Shown in pieces: positions 1-10,471 of a stretch of DNA of 64,000 nucleotides; the stretch's first letter is position 1; the number at the start of each line of letters is the position of its first letter. Made by a program: the position numbers and the translations under genes. This DNA is from Orientallactaga sibirica (lineage: Eukaryota > Chordata > Mammalia > Rodentia > Dipodidae), in NCBI GenBank assembly GCA_036365145.1, contig JAEOAD010000030.1, positions 11,414,001-11,478,000 of the forward strand, in the 5' to 3' direction. The notes under the pieces are model-generated. The model made no database searches. It saw nothing but the letters and a program-made list of their open reading frames with translations, and was not told the DNA's origin.

Positions 1-2
1 CT

Positions 3-293
3 CCAGGTGGTCAATATCAGTGTGACCCTAAGAGTGGGAGAGTGAGACTTAGGATCTGGGACAGGAGAGACTACAGAGTAAAATGGGCCGATGAGTTAGG
101 TTTTATGGATTATTTAGCTGTTAAGGATTTGAGTCCCTATGACTGTTTATCAAAAAATGAGAAAATACAACTTCATAAATATTTAATTCAGGCATATGCT
201 CTGCAAATACAATTTGGGTATAATGATTATGTTATAAAGTATTGCTTGCAGAAAGAAAAAGAAAGACTTGCTGAGTTAACTATAATTGAATAA
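3..293 (+). pseudogene. Unidentified coding-like fragment, possible retrocopy
   Basis: An open frame runs from the left window edge (first codon at 3) to TAA at 291-293, about 96 residues. The composition looks protein-like: a basic, aromatic stretch (RLRIWDRRDY), then a helical, lysine- and tyrosine-rich half (HKYLIQAYALQIQF) and a charged end (KEKERLAEL). I do not recognise the family. It lies on the SNX25 strand, upstream of the first visible SNX25 exon, and ends in a stop, so it is not a SNX25 coding exon. An AT-rich, 3'-UTR-like stretch with an AATAAA at about 619 follows, which would fit the 3' end of a processed retrocopy. No splice sites or poly(A) tail are visible. It could equally be a chance open frame. 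Confidence 0.3.
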
Positions 294-735
294 TAGCACC
301 TGTTGTAGCCAATCTGTCACTCACCTTTGCTAACTTGCAACTGAAAATAGAATCAACATTTAAAAAAGAATGAAAAAGAAACCACAAGGAGCTAGTGCCC
401 CATGATTCAAAAAAGAATTGGTCAAGGTGTTTTTCAAAGTTGTCTTTCACAGTTAATGGTTAACAGTGCTTGCTCATAAAGATTGTAAGGGATGGGGTTA
501 ACTTTCCTGGAAATATTATGTACTTGTAATTTCAAAGAAGTTTATGCATGCGTGTCAAATTTGTACCCATTCTGTTTTTGCTTTTCTCCTTCTGAATCCT
601 ATTTCCTTGTATGAGAAAAATAAAAGACTGAGGTTTTGTGGCAAGAGGCAGAGAGAAGAACCTGAAGAGAGGAACAGCCAGTCACACTTCACCAGGGCCC
701 TAGCTGAAACCATAGAGTAATGTGGGAGAAGGGCA
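294..735 (+). other. Non-coding stretch after the fragment, possible 3' UTR
   Basis: AT-rich sequence without coding potential. An AATAAA at about 619 may be the poly(A) signal of the preceding putative retrocopy. No clear poly(A) tail or target-site duplication is seen. Confidence 0.25.
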
Positions 736-739
736 GGAG

Positions 740-1115
740 TATAGCATTCTTGGTAATCACGACACCAGAAAAAGGCTAAAGGAGATAAACATAGAGAACA
801 TCCAACTCCTACTAAGCCAGATATTCAGAGACACAGAGGCTCCCAAAACCTCATCACTGAAGTAGAACTAAAATGACCCCAATGTGGCTCAGAGAAATTT
901 GTGGAAGAGGGGTTGGAAAGAATGTTAGAGCCACAAGTTGGGGCATTATTCAGAGAGACTTGGCATACCCCCACAACTCTTGACTACCCCCACAATGCAT
1001 GATGCACATTCCCCATTGATGAAGGTCCCTTTGGAAGAGGGAGGACAGGGAGGAGGATAATGGAGTCACCATTATGAATGTAAAATTAGAATAATATAAA
1101 TTTTACAAGTTAGTT
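740..1115 (+). mobile_element. LINE-1 3'-end fragment (old)
   Basis: It shares an ordered series of phrases (cacagaggctcccaaaac, gaatgttagagccacaag, cccacaactc, gggaggacagggaggagg) with 47580-48105 and 61360-61815. It is a degenerate copy of the same 3'-terminal LINE-1-like repeat, in sense orientation. Not coding. Confidence 0.5.
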
Positions 1116-1271
1116 TTAAAAAAGAGGCAGAGAGGAGAGAGAGAGAGAGAGAGAGAGAAGTCAGATAGCTTGCTGCTGAAGCCCAACCTGTCCGCTTGTA
1201 CCAACATGTCCCAAGTTTTGTTATCACCACTCCCGTTCATCTCAGCTTCATGGTCTTACCCCTTGTTGATG

Positions 1272-4200
1272 CTAGGGCTGGACCCTGGCATTGAGATATG
1301 TTCCTTCTGTTCCTAGTTTTGTAGGACTTTTGCCATGAAGGGATGTTGGATTTTGTTGAGTGCCTTTTCTGTATCTATTGAGATGATCATGTGTTTTTTG
1401 CCCTTTAGTCCATTTATATAGTTTATTACATTTATAAATTTGTATATGTTGAACCATTCCTGCATCTCTGGGATAAACCCTACTTGGTTGGGGTGAATAA
1501 TCTTTCTGATATATTCTGTTTGCCAATATTTTGTTTAGAATTTTTGGATCTATGTTAATGAGGGAGATTGGTCTATAATTTTCTTTTTTTGTTCTGTCTT
1601 TGTCAGGTGTTGGTATCAGAAGGAGTTTGGTAGAATTGCTTCCTTTTCTATTTTATGGAAAAGTTTGAGAAGCCTTATTGTTAATTTTTCCATGAAGGTC
1701 TGGTAAAGTTCACCAGTGAATCCATCTGGGCCTAGACTTTTTTTAGTTGGGAGACATTTTAACTGCTTGAATCTCTGTAGATGTTATAGGTCTATTTAAA
1801 TGGTTCAATCTCATCCTGGTTTAATTTTGTTAGGTCTTATGAATCATAGAAATCATCCATTTCTTTCAGATTTTCAAATTGAGAGGCATATATATTCTTA
1901 AAGTATGTCCTTATGATTTTCTGAATTTCTCTGGTGTCTGTTGTAATGGTGCCTTTTTCATCTGTAATTTTATTAATTTTTGTCTTTTCTCTCTTTCTTC
2001 TGGTCACATTTGCTAAGGTTTTATTAATATTGTTTATGATTTCAAAGAACCAACTCTTTGTTTCATTGATTCTTTGTATTTTATTTTTATTGTTGTTTTT
2101 CTTTTTGTGGTTTCTATTTAGTTAATTTCTGCCCTAATCTTTATTATCTCTTCCCATGTACTGATTTTTGGTTTGCCTCCTTCTTTTTTGAAGGCCTTAA
2201 GGTCAAGCAGGAAATTGTTTACTTGTGAACACTCTAATTTCTTTTTTTTTTGGGTGAGGGGTTCAAAGTAGGGTCTCACTCTAGCCCAGGCTGTCCTGGA
2301 ATTCATTATGCAGTCTCAGGGTGGCCTCAGACTTACAGCCATCCTCCTACCTCTGCCTTCCAAGTGCTGGGATTAAAGGTGTGCACCACCACTCCCAGTT
2401 CTGAACTCTCTAATTTCTTAATATAGCCACTCAAAGCGATAAATTTCCTTCTTAGAACTGCCTTCATTGTGTCTCACATGTTTTGGTATGTTGTATTCTT
2501 ATCATCATTTGATTCTATGAATTTATTGATTTCCTTTTTTATTTCTTCAGTGACCCATTCATCATTCAATAGTGTACTATTCAGTCTCCATGAATTTCTG
2601 TATCCTCTGTTGTTTTTCTCGTTTCTGATTTGTAGTTTAATCCCATTATTATCAGATAGAGGACAAGGGATTATTTCAATTTTCCTGTGTCCTACTATGT
2701 GGTCTATTTTGGAGAATGTTCCATGTGCTGCTGACAAAAAAATGTATATTCTGCAGCATTTGGATGGAATGTTCTGTAGATATCTGTTAGGTCCACTTGA
2801 CCCATGAGTTCATTTAATCCAGATGTTTCTCTATTTAGTTTTTGCTGTGTTGACCTGTCAATTGATGAGAGTGGGGTATTGAAATTACCCACTACAATTG
2901 TGTTTGGTGTTATCTGTGACCTGAAGTCTAATAGTGTTTGTTTGATGAAATTGGGATCCCCCATGTTAGTTGCATATATAGTTAGGATTGTAATGTCCTC
3001 CTGTTGACGTGTTCCTTTAATCAGTATAAAGTGACCTTCTTTATCTTTCCTCTCTAATGTTGGTTTGAAGTCTACCCTGTCAGATATTAGTATAGCAACT
3101 CCTTCTTGTTTCCTAGGCCTGTTTGCTTGAAATACCGTTTTCCATCCTTTCACCCTAAGATAGTGTTTATCTTTTATTAAGAGATTAATTTCTTGGAGGC
3201 AACAAACAGCAGTATTCTGCTTTTTAATCCAGTCTGCAAGCCTGTTTCTTTTGGTTGGGGCTTTGAGGCCATTGATATTAAGAGTTATTGTTGAAAAGTA
3301 TGTGTTTATTCTTGCCATTTTTCTTGTTTTGTAGTGCTTCCTGTTTCCCTTTTCTCTCTTGTTTTAACTGTTATTTGAGTATGGTTTATTTTTCCTATAT
3401 CCTCCTGTGTGTGTTTTGCTTACTCTTCAGCATGAAGGATTCCTTCAAATATTTTCTGTAGAGCTGGTTTAGTTGCCATAAATTCCTTTCACCTGTTGTT
3501 TATTATTATTATTGTTGAATGTCCATATTTCTCCATCAATTTGGGTAGATAGCTTTTTAGGATAAAGTAATCTTGGTTGACTGTTGTCTTTCAGACCTTG
3601 GAATACATCATTCCAAGCAAGCCCTTCTGACTTTTAAAGTTTGTGTTGAGTAATCTGTTGTTACTCTGATGGGCTTGCCTTTATAGGTGACTTGCTTTTT
3701 CTCTCTAACTGCCCTTTCAATATATTTTCTTTGGTTTGCATGTTTCGTAGTTTAATTGTAACATGACGAGGAGAGGTTCTTTCCAGGTTTTGTCTGTTTG
3801 GTGTTCTAAAAGCTTCTTATATCTGTGTTGTCATTTCTTTCCCAATTTGGGGAGATTTTTCTTCTATGATTTTGTTGAAAATGCCTATTATTCCTCTGTA
3901 ATTCTTCTCTTACTATACCCTGAATTCTTACATTTTATTTTTTTCATATTGTCCTTGATATCTTAAAATTCCCATTCATACCTTCCTATTACCTTGTCTT
4001 TCTCTTTGGTGGACTGTATTAGATCTGCCACATGGTCTTTTAGTTTAGATATTCTGTTCTCCATCCATTCTACTGGTGAGAATTTCCAGAGTTTTTTATT
4101 TGACTGACTGTGTTTTTCATTGGTAGAATTTCTGCCTGGTTTTTCTTCATTATTTCTATTTCCTTACTCATGTCTTGTAGTGACCTCCTTATTAAAGCTG

Positions 4201-5600
4201 GTTTCCTATGTTCTCTTGGAATTCCTTTAGGAGTTTGTTTTGTACTTTAATTCTTTTGTTTTCCTCTTTAATTCCTTTGAGTAGAGATAAAATCATGTTT
4301 TTGAAATCTTTGTGTCATTCAGGGACATTTTCTGGTGTATTTATAATTTTGGTGGGATTGTATTGTCTTGATTCTTTGTGTTTCTTGTATTACAATGTTG
4401 TGATTTTTTTTCATCCTGAGTTGATTTGATACTTAGGTTTTCTAATAATCTGTGGTGCTTTTAGATTTGGAAGTCCAACTTTATATATCTTCAGAATAGG
4501 AGTTCAAGGTGCCAAGTGTAGCTCTTCTACTCCAATCCAACCACAGAAGTAATCCTAGGTGTTGAGTTTGCCTGCTGTTCAAGTATTCTAGTGGTCTAGG
4601 TGGAGCATTTTACTGGCAAATTCTAAACTCAACTGAGCAATATGCACATTCAATAAAAACCAGCGCAGAGTATGCAAGTGTGGGGATTGAAACAAACAGA
4701 TAACCTTATAAAACCACAAACCCTAAGGTGTGCGTTGTTCTACACCCTTAATCCTGTCAGCTGCATAGTTGAGATTTCTGTTTTGACATGAGTTCCAGTT
4801 CAGTCTGGTTGTGAATCAGACCCTGCCCCCAATAATGACAGAAGAAAAAGACAAAGACCCAAATAATCTGAAAGCATTAAAAGCAACAATAGTCAATTCC
4901 CAAATACAACTTAATTGAGAATGGTAAATCCAACCAAGAATGTGTAACCCATAACCTGCTCTGACATAGAAAGAGAGGTTAACACTTCCAGTGCAGGCCT
5001 GTGTACCTGCTTTTTTTTTTTTTTTTTTCAGTTGGCCTTGTTACCTTTTGGGGTGGCTTCAGATCTCACCAGTGCTGCATGCCCACCTAGATCCCTCCTT
5101 CTTGTGCTGTGGATCTGTTGGTCTGATTAGCTGTGCTGGATGCCCTAAAGCCAGGGGCTGAATGCCTTCTCTGGAGGTTCGTAGTTCTGATGGTTGGAGA
5201 TGGGAGAGTGCAGGAAGCCTGGAGTTGTTCTGAAACTGTTCAGTTAGTCCCACCTGTGTCCCGTTGTCTCCCCTTCAGATTTCTTGACTTTGCAAGGAGG
5301 CTGATGAAGTTGGAAAATCCCTGTGTTTGGTCTCTGCTGCTGCAGCTTGGTGTCAAGTAGGCACATGGATCTGTGAAGTCCCGCAGCTCAGGTCCAGGTC
5401 CGCAAGCTCCAAGAGGGGATTCTGGCTGATTTCCTCCTTTGTGATAGATCTTAGTGTCTCCTGCTTCTCCACTGTTTTGGCTAAAAACCTGTACACCTTC
5501 ACTTTTCAGATGAAGAGTGTATTTTTCTGTGATTTTGCTGAAATCCCTCCTTAGGCTGGATTAATGTGACTCTTATGCAGCCATCTTACCCAGAAGTGCA
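1272..5600 (-). mobile_element. LINE-1, antisense, 5' part kept, 3' half missing
   Basis: On the - strand this reads from a 5' end near 5600, through a 5'-UTR-like region and a degenerate ORF1 region (about 4450-3340), into ORF2 starting near 3318. The ORF2 endonuclease start is recognisable (motifs TLNINGLKAP, CCLQEINLL, IVVGNFNTPLSS). The reverse-transcriptase part is still visible around 1526-1272 ([27 protein letters not shown]), where the element stops. Many frameshifts and stops make it inactive. A B1 SINE interrupts it at 2243-2402. Losing the 3' half while keeping the 5' end is the reverse of normal LINE-1 truncation and suggests a later deletion or rearrangement at about 1272. Confidence 0.85.
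2243..2402 (-). mobile_element. B1-like SINE inside the LINE-1
   Basis: Reverse-oriented B1: T-run, then gtagggtctcactctagccc through gtgctgggattaaaggtgtg. The flanks carry a near-identical duplication (gaacactctaatttctt before, gaactctctaatttctt after), so it inserted into the antisense LINE-1. Confidence 0.9.
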
Positions 5601-5880
5601 TCTAGTCATGTTCTAATTTTGAGCCTCTTTCCAAGTTGATGTCAAATAAGTCCTTGGTGAATGACTGAATGATTAATATAAAATTGGTAATCTTTGAATA
5701 TATGCATTTTGAATATTCCGTAGGAATGTGATAGATAATTCAGCCTATCAGAGATATATTACATTAGCTATTACCTGAAAAAAATGCATGTTTCCCTGAA
5801 TGTGATGGTTAATCAGGGAAGTTAAAAGCAAACTGATACTTCAAATTTGATTTTTAGAAAACTTTTATTTCTCTTGATAG
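5601..5880 (+). other. SNX25: SNX25 intron end, unique sequence
   Basis: AT-rich intronic sequence without a recognisable repeat. It leads into the acceptor of the first visible SNX25 exon (ttatttctcttgatag). Confidence 0.5.
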
Positions 5881-6012
5881 ATTCTTCAGTTTGAAGATAT
5901 TTTGGCCAATACTTTCTACCGAGAGTACTTTCGCATGTACATGGAAAGAGTGGACAAGAGAACTCTGATTGGCTTGTGGGAGTCTGTGGAACATCTGAAG
6001 AATGCTAACAAG
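5881..6012 (+). CDS. SNX25: SNX25 exon, start of RGS domain
   Basis: 44 codons (fragment residues 1-44), beginning ILQFEDIL and ending EHLKNANK before a gtggtg donor. This is the first helices of the RGS fold (FYREYFRMYMERVDKRTL). A second in-frame AG at 5888-5889 would give a start at 5890 and drop three residues. I prefer 5881 because the LQFEDIL context looks like family sequence. Confidence 0.88.
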
Positions 6013-8470
6013 GTGGTGTATATAGACTTACAAGAAAATTAATCACTAGCTGACAAAAAGTACATGCTAAGCTTCAATGAACTTCAATGAAGTTGTAAGA
6101 TAAATATATTTTAAAAGAACAGTTTAAGGCTGGAGAGATGGCTCTGGTTAAAGGTACTTGCTTGTAATGCCTGATGGCCAAGGTTCAATTTACCGGTACC
6201 CATGTAAAGCCAGATGCACCAAATGGTGCATGCATCTGGAGTTTGTTTGCAGTGGCAGAAAGAAGTTCTGGCATGCCCATACTCTCTTTCTGTCTGTCTC
6301 GTTCTCAAATAAAATTTTTAAAGAATAGTTTAAATTAAATATGATATTGACACTTTTCAGCTCGTTATAGCAAATAAAATGTCACAATATTTTTACAGAA
6401 GATGCTTTTAATTTTTTTTTTTTGAGGTAGGGTCTTACTCTAGCTCAGGCTGACCTGGAATTCACTATGTAGTCTCAGGGTGGCCTTGAACTCATAGCAA
6501 TCCTCCTATCTCTGCCTCCCGACTACTGGGATTAAAGGCATGCGCCATCACACACCCAGCTCCAGAAGATGCTTTTGAACAAGTAGTCCCAAGTAAAAAG
6601 ATTTGTAAGAATACCAAAAAAATTGAATTTTATTTATTTATTTACTTTTATTGATGACTTCCTTAATTGAGACAATATCCCATGGTACTTCCCTCCCTCC
6701 CCCCACTTTCCCCTTGAAACTCCTCTCTCCATCATATCCTCTCCCCCTTTCAATCCGTCTCTCTTTTCATTTTGAGGTCATGATCTTTTCCTTCTATGAT
6801 GATGATCTTATGTAGGTAGTGTCAGGCACTGTGAGGTCATGAATATCCAGGCCATTTTGTGTCTAGAGGAGCACGTTGTAAGGGGTCCTACTCTTCCTTT
6901 GGCTCTTACGTTCTTTCTGCCCCCTCTACTGCAATGGACCCATAGCCTCGGAAGGTGTGTTAGAGATGTTTTAGTGCTGAGCATTCCTCTGTCCCTTCTT
7001 CTCAGCACCTTGGTGCATTCTGAGTCATCCCAAGGTCACCACCATCTGAAAAGAGAAGCTTCTTTAACCAAATGTGAGAGTAGCATTAATATATGGGTGT
7101 GGACATTAAGAGAAGTTCTTACTGGGCAGTTTGGTGAGCACAGTATATACATTTAGCCAGACACCAGCAGACATTATATGCCTAGGGTTCATGACTACCC
7201 TGTCATAGGTTTTCAGTATCAGGGATGTATTTCCTCCTGTGGAGCGGGCCTTCAGTCCAATCACAGAGCAGTTGGTTTCCCCCATAACAGACAGGCCACT
7301 ATTGCACCTGTTGGCTCATTTAGCCTGGCTGGCCAAATTTAAAGCTTGCAATGTCCACTGTTGAGTATCTTCACTGGTGATTTCTCTCTCTCCCACTGAA
7401 CTGCATGCAGCTTAGCCTTTTCAGCTTTCTGTCAGCTGGTCTACATTACATGGAGGAGGCTTGCAGCCCACCTTGCAGCCCAAGTATGTGGAGTCTTCAG
7501 CAATAATGTCTTACCATCTATTCCTGGTGGGAAACCAAGGGTCTCGGCAATGGCCTATAATGTTTTGGGGGTATGAGTGACCTCCCTGGCAAACAACTCA
7601 CTGGAAGGTACCCCATCCCTGTCAGTAACAATCTCTGGCTTCTGAGTGTTCCCATTGTCCAGAAAAGTAGGTTTCCATATGACTTATTTATATCCTCTTA
7701 GATTTTGATTAGCCCTCCTTCTACCTTTCCTTTACTCAATCTCTTCCCCTGACCTCACTTAGGCCTTTTCACCCCCGTTAATCTGTTCTTCTACTTACAT
7801 ATATACAGTACCATCCTATTGAGTCCCCTCTCCCTCCCTTTCTATTCCCTTTATATCCCCTTTCTAGCTTACTGGCTTCTGCTACTGAGATTGATTCCTA
7901 CTCACATAGAAGTCCCATCATTGTAGCTAGGATCCACATATGAGAGAGAACATGTGACATTGGGCTTTCTGGGCCTGTGTTACCTCACTGAATTTTATTT
8001 TATATAGTTTCTCTTTTAGCATACTATACATATGTATAGTACATGTACATACCCACATTACTGTTATAAGCACATGTGCCTATGTAAGCATCTGTACTTA
8101 CCCACCTTACTGTTAAAAGCTTGGTCTAAACACTCCCACCTCAGTCTTGTAACCATGCCCATTGGTTTATTATAGTGCACTTTTTTTTTCTTTTTTGTGC
8201 TTTTTACTTTTATTTGTGAAGTAAAGTTTTTGACATTGTTTTCTCCTTTTACTTCATTTAAAATATGTTTAACAGGCTAGAGAAATGACTCGGTGGTTAA
8301 AGGCGAAGGCTTGCAAAGCCTGACAATCTGAGATCATTCCCCAGTACGCATTTAAAACTAGATGCACAAATTGCCACATTATCTGGGATTCATTTCCTTT
8401 ACAGCATCAGGAGACCCTCTGTGCCTCTCTATCTTTCTCCCCTTCTCTTAAATGAATTAATTAATTTATT

Positions 8471-8501
<31 letters not shown>

Positions 8502-10436
8502 TTTGACAGAGAAAGAGAGAGAGAATGGGCTTGCCAGGGTCTCCAGCCACTGCAAACTAGCTCTAGATGCATGCCCCCCTTTGTACATCTGGCTAACGTG
8601 GGTCCTGGGGAATCAAACCTGGGTCATTTGGCTTTTCAGGTAAATGCCTTAACTGCTAAGCCATCCCTCCAGCCCTTAATTAATATTTTTAAAAGTTTTT
8701 CTTAATTTTTAAAACATCACATTTTATTCAGATGTCACAGGAATGTTGGAAAGGGCTGAGGAAGGGAAATGTAAAGTGGAGAGAAACTACATGGCCTAGG
8801 AGCCCATGAAAGTGAACATGGATCTTGGATTGGAAAAAAAAATCATGAAAAGGGCTTTTTTTCTTTTTTAAAGCATGTGCTTCCAAAAGGATTAAAGACA
8901 GTAATAAAAATAAGAATTGTCCCTTCACACTCTGGCATGGTTGCCAGATTGGGAGAACAAAATCTTGCCAATGTTTAAACTCAAAAATGTTATGCCACAG
9001 TTCTGGTGAGAGAGCTTAAAATTTTTTTAAAAAAATATTTATTTATTTAGAGAGAGAAAAAGAGGTAGACAGAGTGAGAGAGAATGGGCATGCCAGGGCC
9101 TCTGGCCACTGCAAATGAACTCTAGATGCATATGCTTCCTTGTGCATCTGGCTTACATGGATTCTGGGGAATCGAACCAGGGTCCTTTGGCTTTGCAGGC
9201 AAACGCCTTAACCACTAAGCCATCTTCTCCAGCACCCCTTTTTTTTTTTTGTTTTTTTGTTTTTTTTTTTTTTTTTTTTTGTTTTTGAGTTTTTGTTTGT
9301 TTTTGTTTTTGAGGTAGGGTCTTGCAGTAGCCCAGGCTGACCTTGATCTCACAGTGGTACTCCTACCTCAGCCTCCCAAGTACTAGGATTAAAGACATGG
9401 CCACCATCCCTGGATTCTTATATATTTTTTAATATTTTTGAATTTGTTTCATTTTGAGAGACATAAGAGGGAATGGGCACACTAGGGCATTTAGCCTCTG
9501 CAAATGAACTCCAGACTCATGCACTACCTTGTGCATCTGTCTTAGATGGGTATTGGGGAATTGAACCTGGATCCTTAGGCTTCGCAGGCAAGTACCTTAA
9601 ATCACTAAGCCATCTCTGCAGCTCTTTTTACAGTTTTAAAATAAAAATTAAAAAATATCAATCTTTTGGGCTGGGTTCTTTTGGGTTCAATTCTCCAGGT
9701 CCCACGTAAGCCAGATACACGTGGTAGCACATGCATTTGGAGTTCGTTTACAGTGGTGTGCCTATTCTCACTCTCTCTCTCTTTCCCTCTCTGTGACTCT
9801 AATGAATAAATGAATGAATGAATGAATAAAATCTTTTTGCCACATGTGCCTCTTCCAGGGAAGAACCCAAAAGTAGACATTGTGCTTTGCATTTATTAAG
9901 TTCTCAGTATATTTTAAGAATTAAAGAATAAGTATATGGTCCTTTTGAATATGTGCATAACTATATATAAGCATAAGTATAACATATAGTACTTTGAGTA
10001 GTTTATTAACATAAGCATGGAAGACATTTTGCACACTGAATTTTATTTGCATATGATTATTGTTAGACCATAAAGCCAATTTAAAGTACATCATAAATCA
10101 CAAATTGCTTTCAGTTAAGGAGCCAAATCCAGTCTTATAATGCTTTAAAATCTGAGGAATGTTTTTCATTATTAATTTACAAACCAAAAATTATCTCATT
10201 TTACCTAGTATCATATATGCCAACTTTACTACTCATTTTAAAATTACCAACCTTTCACTCCAGATGACTTTTGACTACTCTCAAAAGAATACTGTGAGGC
10301 TAGGCAGATGGCTCAGTGATTAAAGATGTTTGCTTGCAAAGCCTTAGGCATACGTTCAATTTCTTAGCACCCACTTAAAGCTGGGCACATGTGTTGGGAG
10401 TTCATTTGCAATGGGCAAGAGACACTGGCACACCTG

Positions 10437-10471
<35 letters not shown>

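Noticed and set aside
2704..3318. 204-codon antisense open frame as a host gene
   Set aside because: It is the endonuclease part of LINE-1 ORF2, broken downstream.
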